Shown: positions 55,001-62,713, counted from the first letter of the stretch. The stretch: 64,000 nt of DNA from Iodobacter fluviatilis (GCF_900451195.1 NZ_UGHR01000003.1:248001-312000), one strand, 5' to 3'. Notes: generated from the letters alone by a model not told the origin. Made by a program: numbers and translations.

Positions 55001-55190
55001 CACCGTCGGGGGATAAGCAATTGATCTGGTAGCGATAAGCCTGGCTAATCCCTTCACTGCCTGTCACGCGTTGCGGCAACAGCTGCTCACCCCACGCCGC
55101 CCCATCGCCAAGTTGCAGGCTAATAAGCCGTTGATCCTGATTAAAGGCAGCGGCAAAAGAAGCAAGGAGCTGGTCGGGGCGCATGGGCAT
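52059..55190 (-). CDS. vgrG: type VI secretion tip protein VgrG with C-terminal extension
   Basis: 1043 residues. Gp27/Gp5-like core (residues 1-~550: YRYQINCLSPDGVLELKSLLG, QDLSVPDLVKQVLAEH, EVHTDEQGRIKVQFHW, IGQEVLVDFIEGDIDRP), a DUF2345 beta-helix (HGTDGVAITTPQ, LTAGGAYIRIKDGKIEL) to ~860, then a ~70-residue beta domain (LLDLNGNKHEGALDAEGKAL) and an Ala/Gln-rich coiled coil to the end. The extension probably binds cargo or PAAR. It lies 79 bp upstream of the RHS gene, so it is the likely carrier of that effector. Confidence 0.94.
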   Translation of the reverse strand: MPMRPDQLLASFAAAFNQDQRLISLQLGDGAAWGEQLLPQRVTGSEGISQAYRYQINCLSPDGVLELKSLLGLPVVLSVADANGSEIERCGVISQAQLLGSDGGFAKYALTVEPPFALLRYRRTSRVFQDLSVPDLVKQVLAEHQAKNPVFASVQTLDFKLSGTHGPRSYCLQYRESDYDFLVRLMQEEGLAWRFAHLPGDNPQVQLVVFDDAFALPEAQDSQVRFHRADATEESDSLTEWNSQRQVGSGSVSLASFNYKAANTSHTADHSAVDQGDGGQQIQTSFEDYDAQTHYYASDAEGLSHYANLRQQALDAQKKSFTGSGTLRSLQAGQWFRLEDHPAHEWDSAEQREFAITELKFTAQNNLPVDLTQQLLQVSPSLLVGAVSTANPPYQADFTAQRRGQPITPRFAHEALSKPKSFGVQTATVVGPAGSEVHTDEQGRIKVQFHWQRAAEHPEFGANLDDKSSCWIRVSMPSAGAGFGHQFIPRIGQEVLVDFIEGDIDRPIVTAVVYNGSHPVPTFSGAGALPANKTLSGIKSKEFEGGQYGELLFDDTKGEVRTKLSSEHGKTQLNMGYLIHPRTDGKGEPRGEGFELRTDKQGAIRASGLLISTEAKGGASGKQLDRSPVQSQLESALDTAKNLGEYATKQLADTIETGDDDQTVKPDNSPGDKASHGHLYHHVHASKSFEAGSNTDKDGKTKSKEQAGLQKIILLHGTDGVAITTPQSQTLSAGSNLDHVAQRDSNQSTGRRWIHNVGQHISLFTGGIKDKITMKLIAAKGQLQMQAQSDDIEITADKNARFTAIKGKGLFNAKQEILLTAGGAYIRIKDGKIELHAPGKVSIKGGSHDWGGPASLNPPLPAFAGKAPAVGDIQLHHFYENREGIKSGKYTLLDLNGNKHEGALDAEGKALVSGLPMGAISVAFQADPRAPKNQERKFDIPKWPQAPLAANKIVEEAQALSQLEGLIPAAKAKAAQLATQSVAPMIAEQLAPAKALLGQAEQGLAQVQQVQAQAQQGLDQLKQVQAKAEQAQALLDQARNKIL

Positions 55191-55359
55191 TCCACGATTT
55201 TAACAATCGCTCAGATTACCCGATGTTTTGCGTGCCTGCCAAAATTATTACAAACACTTTGACTTATTACCTATTTAACATACGCAACAAGTAAGTATTT
55301 GTACTTAGTTCACTAGAATTAAACCGGAAAAAGCCTGGGGGTGCGCTTTAAATCCACCA
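55191..55359. other. vgrG upstream region
   Basis: 170 bp that must hold the vgrG promoter; no consensus element recognised with confidence. Confidence 0.3.
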
Positions 55360-55458
55360 TAATCTGGCACCATAAATCTACCATGGCCTCCATATAGAAG
55401 CCCCTCAAAGATTGCGAGAAAACTCTGCTTAAAAATGAGCTGATTTTGTGAGGAGGGT
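55360..55458 (-). repeat. IS3 left-end fragment
   Basis: About 100 bp resembling the ends at 14228-14318 and 19851-19940: on the minus strand CACAAAATCAGCTCATTTTT, then TTCTCGCAATCTTTGAGGGG and the orfA start region. No transposase remains. Confidence 0.7.
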
Positions 55459-55481
55459 TTACCAATCAAAAACTACAGGAA

Positions 55482-55713
55482 ATGGAGGCAATACTCAGAG
55501 AAAGACAAAAGTGGCTTCGCATAAATCGTAACTGAGAGCAAAAACTGGTTGCAGAAAGAGCGGGGATTAGCCTGCGAACGCTAAGAAACATAGAGTCAGG
55601 CAATGGATCATCATTAAATACTCTAATTAGAGTTTTACGAGTACTCGGTCGAAAACTGGTTGGAAACCATCGCCCTTCATTGCAGTCAGTACTAAGTTCG
55701 TGGCATTTTCATT
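55482..55713 (+). pseudogene. hipB-like XRE regulator relic
   Basis: One frame with a TGA after 17 codons: MEAILRERQKWLRINRN, stop, then EQKLVAERAGISLRTLRNIE and SSLNTLIRVLRVLGR. This is the XRE domain of HipB-type regulators. The hipA partner is absent. Confidence 0.7.
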
Positions 55714-55765
55714 TCATAGGACATTTTACGTAGGCATAAATATAACTCTATTTTTACTGAAAACT

Positions 55766-56245
55766 TCATTTCATTTTTTTGTACAGCAGCTTAATTTTTT
55801 GCCGCAGTTCCTGCTGCTGCTCAAGAGCGCTGATTCCTTTTCCTGGCAAACAAAAAATCAGTTTATCATCTGTAGCTGTCGCCGCTTTTATAGTTTTATG
55901 ATCATCAAGTGCAAGCCAGTATTTAATTTTTCTAGTAGTAGCATCTTGCAGGATTTCAGCATATCTATCAGAGATAATGCATTCGACAACACCATAAAAT
56001 CGCCATCCTATATTTCCCAAAAGCTTAATCAGAGTTTCATCATCAAAAAGCCTGCGCCAATCGGATGAAACAATTATCCTGACTTCAGGATAATCCTCTA
56101 GTATTTCCTCAAGATGTTTTAGCCAGCCAAATAAATTTGGGTTCTGGCACAAGCGGCCGTTTTCATCGATTGCGGGTTCACCATCTGCATGCAAAACACC
56201 ATCAAAATCCAGATATAAAAAAATGAATGAATTATTGTCCATCAT
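55766..56245 (-). CDS. HAD-superfamily protein (Swiss-army-knife RNA repair-type HAD)
   Basis: 159 residues from the ATG pair at 56242-56245. FLYLDFDGVLHADG carries the DxDG nucleophile motif of HAD phosphatases; IIVSSDWRR gives motif II (Ser/Thr-type) and WLALDD a later acidic motif. The compact size and DFDGVL...SSDWR fit the HAD domain of RNA-repair proteins. It is the last cargo gene, ~130 bp from the right end. Function unknown beyond predicted phosphatase. Confidence 0.75.
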   Translation of the reverse strand: MMDNNSFIFLYLDFDGVLHADGEPAIDENGRLCQNPNLFGWLKHLEEILEDYPEVRIIVSSDWRRLFDDETLIKLLGNIGWRFYGVVECIISDRYAEILQDATTRKIKYWLALDDHKTIKAATATDDKLIFCLPGKGISALEQQQELRQKIKLLYKKMK

Positions 56246-56376
56246 TCGAAACCTATCAGCATTTGTACTAATAGAAATACGCTTTTGGACGAAAAATGAC
56301 AAGATAACCTGATGGATGGGGAGCCAAATGGCAAATCCCTAATATAAAAAAATTAAGCACAATATAAATTTCATTA

Positions 56377-56473
56377 TAACTTTGACGAAGCATGTTTTAC
56401 TTAAATACACTAAAACCCAGTAACAACCTGATTTTTCAAAGCTTAAATGTTAGTCTAACTTTGGTGCTGGGCA
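56377..56473 (+). repeat. transposon right end with TnsB-type binding repeats
   Basis: Terminal repeat reading inward TGCCCAGCACCAAAGTTA (56456-56473, minus strand) with GTTAG-T-CTAAC beside it, and a second core TAACTTTGACGA at 56377-56388. They match the left-end repeats in sequence and orientation. Confidence 0.8.
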
Positions 56474-56867
56474 CTACCGGGGCAAATTATCCGGCCCGTT
56501 TATGGATCGGATTGATTTAGTGATCGAGGTGCCACTATTACCTGAAACCACCCTGCTAGCCGCTGCCACAGGCGAGAGCTCAGTTGTTGTTAGAAAACGG
56601 GTCTCCACGGCCCACCAGATGCAGGCAGCGCGGCAAAATACACCGAACGCCCGCTTAAATGGCAAGCTGTTGGAGCAGCACTGCCCGCTCATTGAGGAAG
56701 CGCGCGGCCTGCTACAAAGCGCCATCCAAAAACTATCACTTTCCGCCCGAGCCACCCACCGTGTGCTCAAAGTAGCCAGAACCATTGCAGATCTGGCAGG
56801 GGATGAAGCCATCAGTACAGCTCATATTGCCGAGGCGATTCAATACCGGCGTGGCTTGGGCGGGTAA
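56474..56867 (+). pseudogene. comM: comM 3' part
   Basis: Begins at the CTACC duplication and continues the comM frame: YRGKLSGPFMDRIDLVIEVP, then TNRVLKVARTIADLAG-like ATHRVLKVARTIADLAGDEA and HIAEAIQYRRGL, the conserved ComM C-terminal helical domain. There is no start signal of its own, so it is unlikely to be expressed as a useful protein. Confidence 0.95.
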
Positions 56868-57063
56868 TAAATACCTGACGCACAAGATATACAACGATGC
56901 AGGATTGCCGATAAGCCCTCGGAAATATATTTTTTAAAGCCTTGATGGAAAGCACTAACAGGCACTAAACAAAGTTAACTCCGGCCCTACAGGTTTTATT
57001 TCTGTGGCCTTGTGGTAGTTATATTTGTCTCAGCTTGCTAGACTCGCGACAACTTTAGTAATC

Positions 57064-57079
57064 GGTTTCACGTGAAACA
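57064..57079. promoter_or_regulatory. parS-like ParB binding site touching the parE start
   Basis: GGTTTCACGTGAAACA matches the universal chromosomal parS (TGTTTCACGTGAAACA) at 15 of 16 positions, with a perfect 14-bp palindrome at its core. Its last base is the A of the parE ATG. Confidence 0.8.
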
Positions 57080-59055
57080 TGGCAACTCCTAAATACGACG
57101 AATCTTCCGTTAAGGTTTTAAAAGGCCTTGATCCCGTCCGGCACCGTCCCGGTATGTACACCCGCACCGATAATCCCCTGCATATCTGCCAAGAGGTGAT
57201 CGACAACGCCGCCGACGAAGCTTTGGGCGGCTATGCCACTCAAATTGACGTGGTGCTGTACCGCAATCAAAGTGTGCGCGTCAGCGATAATGGCCGTGGC
57301 ATTCCGGTAGGGCTGCACCCTGAAGAAGGCGTGCCAACGGTGCAAGTCGTATTTACCCAGCTGCATGCCGGCGGCAAGTTCGATAAAAAAGACGGCGGCG
57401 CTTACGCGTTTTCCGGCGGTTTGCATGGTGTGGGTGTTTCAGTCACGAATGCACTGGCAACCCGTTTAGAAGTAGAAGTCAAACGTGAAGGCCAGCAGCA
57501 TCGGCTTGTGTTTGGCTCAGGGGAAGTCATTGAGCCCTTGGTGGTGCTGGGCACATGCGCCAAAAAAGACAGCGGCACCAGCGTTTATGTAGAGCCTGAT
57601 CCTAAATATTTTGATTCGCCCAATATCCCGCTGGCCGATCTGGAACACCAGCTCAAATCCAAGGCCGTGCTCTTACCCGGCTTAGTCGTCAACCTAGCCA
57701 TCGAGCAGCCTAATGGCGAGCTGATCAATAAAAGCTGGTGCTACCCGGATGGCTTAACCGGCTATTTATCCGAGAAAGTAGCAGGCTACAACCAGCTGAT
57801 TCCTATCTTTGAAGGCGAGAAATATATCGAGCAGGTTGACGATACATTTTCGCTGGGTGAAGGCTGTGCATGGGCGCTGACCTGGACAGAAGACGGTCCG
57901 GTCAATCGCGAATCTTATGTCAATCTGATTACTACGCCATCAGGCGGCACGCACGAATCGGGCCTGCGTGATGGGGTATTTCAGGCGGTTAAAACCTTTA
58001 TCGAATTCCACAGCCTGCTGCCTAAGGGCGTAAAAGTGCTGCCGGAAGACTTATTTGGCCGCTGCTCTTTTGTGCTTTCGGCCAAGATTCTGGACCCGCA
58101 ATTCCAAGGCCAGACTAAAGATAAACTCACCAGCCGCGATGGCTTAAAACTGGTTTCTACCGTCGTGCGCTCGCCATTTGAAATCTGGCTGAATCAGCAC
58201 GTTGATCTGGCTAAAAAACTGGCCGAGTTGTGTATCCGTGCAGCGCAAGCACGGCAAAAGAATTCGCAAAAAGTAGAAAAGAAAAAATCATCAGGCGTAG
58301 CCGTTTTACCAGGCAAGCTAACTGATTGCGCATCGGACGAAAGCGAGCGCTGCGAGTTATTTTTAGTAGAGGGTGATTCGGCAGGTGGCTCGGCCAAGCA
58401 AGGCCGCGATAAAGATTTTCAGGCCATTCTGCCCCTGCGCGGCAAAGTGCTGAATACCTGGGAAGTCGATCGCGATCAGATTTTTGCCAATAATGAAGTA
58501 CACGATATGGCTGTGGCCATTGGTGTTGATCCGCATACACTGGATGATATCAAAGCCGATTTATCTGGCCTGCGCTACGGCAAGATTATCATTATGTCGG
58601 ATGCGGACGTAGACGGAAGCCATATTCAGGTACTGCTGCTGACGCTGTTTTACCGTCATTTCCCACAGTTGATTGCCCATGGCCATGTGTATGTTGCACA
58701 GCCACCACTCTACCGTGTGGATGTGGCTGGCAGCGGCAAGGCCAAACCGCCGCGTAAATTCTATGCGCTGGATGAAGGCGAGCTGACCGCCATTTTAGAT
58801 AAACTTCGGGTAGAAAAAATCCGCGAAAATGCATGGAGCATCAGCCGCTTTAAAGGTCTGGGGGAAATGAATGCCGAGCAATTATTCGACACCACGATGA
58901 ACCCAGATACCCGCCGCATGCTGCGGGTAGGCATTAACGATGATGTGGCGCTCAACACCCGAGAGCTGATGCATATGCTGATGGGTAAAACTGAAGCCAG
59001 CAGCCGCAAGGCTTGGCTGGAAGCGCGGGGTAATGAAGCCGAGGCTGATGTTTAA
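57079..59055 (+). CDS. parE: DNA topoisomerase IV subunit B
   Basis: 658 residues. GHKL ATPase: EVIDNAADEA (catalytic Glu), VSDNGRGIPVG, and FSGGLHGVGVSVTNAL. TOPRIM domain: LVEGDSAGGSAKQGRD, IMSDADVDGSHI. C-terminal RFKGLGEMN and MNPDTRRML. It is of ParE size, not GyrB. With ParC it unlinks daughter chromosomes. It lies ~200 bp after comM and its start overlaps a parS-like site, which occupies the place of the ribosome site. Confidence 0.96.
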   Translation: MATPKYDESSVKVLKGLDPVRHRPGMYTRTDNPLHICQEVIDNAADEALGGYATQIDVVLYRNQSVRVSDNGRGIPVGLHPEEGVPTVQVVFTQLHAGGKFDKKDGGAYAFSGGLHGVGVSVTNALATRLEVEVKREGQQHRLVFGSGEVIEPLVVLGTCAKKDSGTSVYVEPDPKYFDSPNIPLADLEHQLKSKAVLLPGLVVNLAIEQPNGELINKSWCYPDGLTGYLSEKVAGYNQLIPIFEGEKYIEQVDDTFSLGEGCAWALTWTEDGPVNRESYVNLITTPSGGTHESGLRDGVFQAVKTFIEFHSLLPKGVKVLPEDLFGRCSFVLSAKILDPQFQGQTKDKLTSRDGLKLVSTVVRSPFEIWLNQHVDLAKKLAELCIRAAQARQKNSQKVEKKKSSGVAVLPGKLTDCASDESERCELFLVEGDSAGGSAKQGRDKDFQAILPLRGKVLNTWEVDRDQIFANNEVHDMAVAIGVDPHTLDDIKADLSGLRYGKIIIMSDADVDGSHIQVLLLTLFYRHFPQLIAHGHVYVAQPPLYRVDVAGSGKAKPPRKFYALDEGELTAILDKLRVEKIRENAWSISRFKGLGEMNAEQLFDTTMNPDTRRMLRVGINDDVALNTRELMHMLMGKTEASSRKAWLEARGNEAEADV

Positions 59056-59085
59056 GCCTGATATGATTTAAACCGCCATAAAAAT

Positions 59086-59118
59086 AGGGCTGCAGATTTT
59101 TATCCTGCAGCCCTTTTT
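59086..59118. terminator. bidirectional terminator parE / M48 gene
   Basis: Perfect 10-bp stem AGGGCTGCAG / CTGCAGCCCT with T-rich flanks on both sides (TTTTTAT after, AAAAAT before). Confidence 0.9.
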
Positions 59119-59124
59119 ATTTAA

Positions 59125-60462
59125 TTACTTTAAGAATTTAAATAATTTACCCAGCGATGTTGTTGATTCCGGCGCGGCTCTGCCAGTATCAGATTCATCA
59201 AATGCGGGGGAGCAATCATGAGGTAAAGCATCTGTATCCACTTTACCCGTTACGCTGCAAGCCCAGCTGACCGAGCCATCATCACCAGCAGAAGGGCTAA
59301 GAATAATCTCTTTATCCTGATGAGGCGCGTTTAGCGCTAAGCTAATTTCGGCCGATTCAGGGTTGATTTCTACACTTTTAATCAAGCTCTTAGCCGGAAT
59401 TTTAAAACCCAATGCTTCAACGACTTCCGGCATATATTGGTTTTCTTCGTAGAAGTTTCCCACCAGCTTGGCCGCAACCATACCCTCAGTATAAGCTTGG
59501 CTTAATTCCACCTGTGTTTTGGCATTCAGTGCCTTAGTCTGGTACTGGGAATACGCAGAGATGGAAACCGGCAACAGAATCAGCAGCAAATAGATATAAA
59601 CAACCATCGCGCCAATTAAACCAAAACCTGTATTGGGGATCGTGGCAGAAATAATCCATGCAAAGATATTACGACGAGGAAATACAGCAGCGTCGCCGTT
59701 TTCTATGCGGGCAACCCGCTTGCACAGCCATGGGTAATCTGCGGTTAATTCATTCACCGCCATCCAGAAGCCATCTGTATCCTGGGCCTGAGCGATATAA
59801 GCCTGTGTATTCAAGCTTTTCCAGCGGCTGCAGCCGGCTGCTAATACCGCCAGAGCATGCACAGCGCTTTGCTTATTGCTTGTGCAGGCTAAGCCATACT
59901 GATCGCAGCTGTATTCTCTGGCACGGGAATACGCTGTGCCAAGCAGGGGAATCCAGCTGGCAAAAACCAGCCACCAGTGATGCACTAAATGCTTTTGCGC
60001 AATGTGGCCCAGCTCGTGGCCGATATAAAAATTCAGCGCCTCGTTATCATCCTGCAAAGCATCGACAATATCGCTGAGCAGCACCACATAATAGCGGCGT
60101 AAAAAACGGGTGGCGAATGCGTTTAAAGCACCATTTCCCGTCATTAAATAAAATTCTGGTTGTTTTTTCAGCCCGATAATCTGGCAACAATGATCAAAAC
60201 GGGTATGTAAATCAGGAAACTGCTCAGCAGTGACCCGAACACCATTGCCGCGTACATAAGAAATAAAATATGAAAACCCAAATAAGCCGATGAGATAAAG
60301 CACCAGCATAATGATCCAGATAATGCCAAAGGTGACCAGCGTTAAAGCCAGCCAGCTCAGCCCTGAAATCACGGCCATGATCACAAACAGGCGGCGCTCG
60401 TTAGCGTATGGCCTGATGACCGCCCTTTGGGGATTAATTGATGATGTACCCTGCTCTTCCAT
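59125..60462 (-). CDS. M48 metallopeptidase fused to a pilin-like C-terminal domain
   Basis: 445 residues from the ATG at 60462 (AGAGG upstream). Two N-terminal TM helices, then an M48 core with zinc motif IGHELGHIAQKH and the third ligand region REYSCDQYG; another TM helix at ~275-305. Residues ~315-435 resemble the globular part of type IV pilins: TQVELSQAYTEGM, then ILSPSAGDDGSVSWACSV and DALPHDC with a Cys pair. Such a fusion of an HtpX-like membrane protease to a pilin domain is uncommon. It could place the protease near pilus or secretion machinery. Confidence 0.8.
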   Translation of the reverse strand: MEEQGTSSINPQRAVIRPYANERRLFVIMAVISGLSWLALTLVTFGIIWIIMLVLYLIGLFGFSYFISYVRGNGVRVTAEQFPDLHTRFDHCCQIIGLKKQPEFYLMTGNGALNAFATRFLRRYYVVLLSDIVDALQDDNEALNFYIGHELGHIAQKHLVHHWWLVFASWIPLLGTAYSRAREYSCDQYGLACTSNKQSAVHALAVLAAGCSRWKSLNTQAYIAQAQDTDGFWMAVNELTADYPWLCKRVARIENGDAAVFPRRNIFAWIISATIPNTGFGLIGAMVVYIYLLLILLPVSISAYSQYQTKALNAKTQVELSQAYTEGMVAAKLVGNFYEENQYMPEVVEALGFKIPAKSLIKSVEINPESAEISLALNAPHQDKEIILSPSAGDDGSVSWACSVTGKVDTDALPHDCSPAFDESDTGRAAPESTTSLGKLFKFLK

Positions 60463-60554
60463 AATGCCTCTGCTAACTTTTTTGCAAAGCAGCAATTATA
60501 GCGTTTTAATCGCAAATTACTTAAACGAATCTGACTAATTTAATTCAAATCTGT

Positions 60555-60590
60555 TAGTAAATATACTTACACATGTAAGTATATTTACTA
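60555..60590. promoter_or_regulatory. long perfect palindrome upstream of hemerythrin gene
   Basis: 16-bp arms TAGTAAATATACTTAC and its complement around ACAT. It lies between the divergent M48 and hemerythrin genes and may be an operator for either. Confidence 0.6.
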
Positions 60591-60636
60591 TTTCATTTGG
60601 TTTAAATCAAAGCTGGTCCTATATTTCTGCGTAAAA

Positions 60637-60655
60637 TCCGACTAAATTAGTCGGA
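60637..60655 (+). promoter_or_regulatory. Rrf2-type (IscR/NsrR-like) operator
   Basis: TCCGACTAAATTAGTCGGA, a perfect palindrome close to IscR type 1 motifs, ends 15 bp before the hemerythrin start, where a bound repressor would block transcription. Confidence 0.55.
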
Positions 60656-60670
60656 AATAAGAGGAGAAGC

Positions 60671-61213
60671 ATGATGTCGCTGTTTTCTGCTGAATCAATC
60701 ACATTTGAAACACCCATCGCCATGCTGATGGCCTGCCACGACAGAGTGCGCCAATACGCAGAATTAACACTCAAACTGGCTCAGTACCTGATAAAAGAAG
60801 GGGTGGACAGCAAGGCTCAGGACGCTGCTGCAAGCATTTTGCGTTATTTTGATGTAGCGGCACCGCTGCACCACGAAGATGAAGATCTCGATTTGTTTCC
60901 GCTGCTCAGCCATTACGGCGATGCTGAGCTGCAAACCCTTATTGCATCGGTCAGTGCAGAGCACGAAACACTTGCACTGCTTTGGCAGGATATACGCAGC
61001 TATTTAATTCCACTGGCAGCAGGCCATGGTGAAATCTTGCCACTGGCTCTTGCGCAGGAATTTGCAAGACTTTACCCGGCCCATGCCGATCTAGAAGAAG
61101 CACGCATTTATCCCAGCGCCGAAAAACTGCTTGATGCGCCCACGCTAGCTGCAATGGGGCAAAGAATGGCCGAACGGCGGGCACACAGCCCCGCAGAGGA
61201 TGAAGTTTTATAA
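60671..61213 (+). CDS. hemerythrin HHE-domain protein
   Basis: 180 residues; AGAGGAG lies ~6 nt before the ATG. Iron ligands in MACHDRVRQY, PLHHEDEDLDLFPLL, SAEHETLALLW and PAHADLEEARIYP give the H-HxxxE-H-HxxxE di-iron set of four-helix hemerythrins. Such cytosolic proteins bind O2 or NO or protect and repair iron-sulfur centres. An Rrf2-type operator directly upstream supports iron-sulfur or NO control. It may be co-transcribed with the following phosphopantetheinyl transferase. Confidence 0.9.
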   Translation: MMSLFSAESITFETPIAMLMACHDRVRQYAELTLKLAQYLIKEGVDSKAQDAAASILRYFDVAAPLHHEDEDLDLFPLLSHYGDAELQTLIASVSAEHETLALLWQDIRSYLIPLAAGHGEILPLALAQEFARLYPAHADLEEARIYPSAEKLLDAPTLAAMGQRMAERRAHSPAEDEVL

Positions 61214-61287
61214 TCAGAGTGAGCAAATCCTTTGCCGGGCATTGCCCTCGCACTATCATGCTCAAATCCTTTGCTCTTGGTTTTCTT

Positions 61288-61908
61288 ATGCTTTACGCCG
61301 AAGTTCTTCTTACCCGGATCACTCAAAACCCATACCTGAGCAGCGATCTGCTTTCTGCCAGTAGTAAAGCTAAGCTGGCAGCGATCCAGTCCCCCACTCG
61401 CGCACAACAATTTATTCTTGGGCGTCTGTTGCTCGCCCAGGCTGCAAGCCAATTTTTAGGAATTGAATACATGGCAGGCGATATTGAAGAAGGGGAGTTC
61501 TTCCCCTATTTAAGCCGGGCCACTCATTTACATGCCAGTATTTCACACAGCGGAGACAGCCTGGGAGTAACGGTGAACCCCCAACGAATCGGGCTGGATA
61601 TAGAAAGCTGCCGCCCCAAGGCCAATATCGCCAAGCTGGCTGAATTTGCACTGCATCAGGATGAAGCCAGCTGGGTCAGCGCCGTCCCGGAAGAATCCCA
61701 AGAGCGTTTTTACTTGCTCTGGACACTGCGTGAAGCGGCTTTTAAAGCCGGGATTCGTGAGCAGGTAATCCGGGGCAACAGCTTAATGATTGATGGGAAT
61801 ATCAGCCCAGCCTGGCACTGGGCCAGTGAAAGAGAGCCCTCTCAACGGGTCAGCATCGCCTGTTTGGCCCCCTGCTCCATGGTTTTAATCCACAAATCCA
61901 GCCTTTAG
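61288..61908 (+). CDS. 4'-phosphopantetheinyl transferase (Sfp/EntD-like)
   Basis: 206 residues from the ATG at 61288; starts at 61219 (GTG) or 61258 are possible but lack ribosome sites. Motifs: RAQQFILGRLLL, HASISHSGDSLGV, RIGLDIESCRP (metal-binding D-x-E) and YLLWTLREAAFKA (WxxREAxxK). It attaches phosphopantetheine from CoA to a carrier-protein serine, switching on fatty-acid, polyketide or peptide synthetases. The target is not encoded in this window. Confidence 0.88.
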   Translation: MLYAEVLLTRITQNPYLSSDLLSASSKAKLAAIQSPTRAQQFILGRLLLAQAASQFLGIEYMAGDIEEGEFFPYLSRATHLHASISHSGDSLGVTVNPQRIGLDIESCRPKANIAKLAEFALHQDEASWVSAVPEESQERFYLLWTLREAAFKAGIREQVIRGNSLMIDGNISPAWHWASEREPSQRVSIACLAPCSMVLIHKSSL

Positions 61909-62174
61909 TTGCCACAAGCACGGCCCTTCTGGCAAATAGTGCCCCTACAGCCAAAAATACAAAAAGCAGGGTGAAATTCAGCCTAAAAGACAAAAAATGC
62001 CTGAAAAATTAAGTTTAAAGGTGCTTAATCTGCTTTTTTCACCGTATTCCAGCTACACAAACCAGCTAAAAAGCTATTTTCAAAAAGACCGATAAGCGAC
62101 ACTTTGCGATAGTACGGTATATGCAAACGCCGAGTTAAGGTAAGCTACCCCTTCATACCAACCCTAGTTTTCTA
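61909..62174. other. proQ upstream region
   Basis: 266 bp with no gene; presumably the proQ promoter and leader. Confidence 0.35.
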
Positions 62175-62624
62175 ATGATGACCGATCAAAATTCAGCTTT
62201 AGCTCAAGCATTACAATCTGCGATTGGCGAGAAATCAGCCCGTCAACAGCAAATTATGATTATTGAATTACTTTATCAGCGCTATCCGGTGATGAAGCAG
62301 TTCAAGCCTTTAATGATCGGTGTTCACAAAGAACTGGAAAAAGCACTGCCGCAATTCGGTGCCAATCATGTACATCGCTCGATTGCGGCCCATTGCCGTA
62401 AAGTGCGCTACCTGAAATCAGTAGCTCGTGGCGGTAAACGCTTTGATCTGAATGGCAAACCAGCAGGCGATGTAACTGCAGAAGAAAAAGCTGCCGCAGC
62501 CAAGTTTGTACAAAACATCGAAGACCGCAAAAAGCCACAAACCGCAGCCACAGCAGAAGAAGTGGCTGTTGAGCAGCTAGTGCTTTCTGCCACCAGCGAA
62601 GTGATTGCTGAACCAGCGAAGTGA
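62175..62624 (+). CDS. proQ: ProQ/FinO-domain RNA chaperone, tail altered by a 20-bp duplication
   Basis: 149 residues. ProQ/FinO fold at about 20-105: LLYQRYPVMKQFKPLMIGVHK, VHRSIAAHCRKVRYLKSVA and GGKRFDLNGKPAG. These proteins bind structured RNAs and sRNAs, and matter for natural competence in Neisseria. The Ala/Glu-rich tail ends early: a 20-bp tandem duplication at 62595-62634 shifts the frame and gives EPAK-stop. With one copy removed the frame would run to the TAA at 62666, adding ITDAESKAE. The RNA-binding core is untouched. Confidence 0.9.
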   Translation: MMTDQNSALAQALQSAIGEKSARQQQIMIIELLYQRYPVMKQFKPLMIGVHKELEKALPQFGANHVHRSIAAHCRKVRYLKSVARGGKRFDLNGKPAGDVTAEEKAAAAKFVQNIEDRKKPQTAATAEEVAVEQLVLSATSEVIAEPAK

Positions 62625-62634
62625 TTGCTGAACC
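62595..62634 (+). repeat. 20-bp tandem duplication in proQ
   Basis: Two exact copies of AGCGAAGTGATTGCTGAACC in direct succession; as 20 is not a multiple of three it shifts the frame. Confidence 0.95.
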
Positions 62635-62686
62635 AGCAATCACCGACGCAGAGAGCAAAGCAGAGTAAATCGCTTTAGCTCCATAG

Positions 62687-62713
62687 AAAAAGGCCGCAGC
62701 AGCGGCCTTTTTT
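62687..62713. terminator. terminator after proQ (bidirectional)
   Basis: Stem AAAGGCCGC / GCGGCCTTT with loop AGCA, T6 on the plus strand and A-rich upstream side, so it can also end the convergent transporter transcript. Confidence 0.9.

Larger units (their letters stand above)
11973..56473 (+). mobile_element. Tn7-like transposon, 44.5 kb, inserted in comM
   Basis: The exact boundaries follow from comM: the left junction is CTACC|TGCCCATCATCAAAA and the right junction is TTTGGTGCTGGGCA|CTACC, giving a 5-bp target duplication (11968-11972 and 56474-56478) and TGCCCA/TGGGCA termini. Removing the element and one CTACC restores the comM reading frame (ARYRGKLSGPF). Five-base duplications, several sub-terminal repeats and an internal tnsABC-tniQ-tniQ operon are diagnostic of Tn7-like elements. 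The tns operon starts 9.7 kb from the nearer end, unusual for the family. Cargo includes defence-like, SOS and type VI secretion genes. Both ends and all core transposition proteins look intact, so it may still be mobile. Confidence 0.93.
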
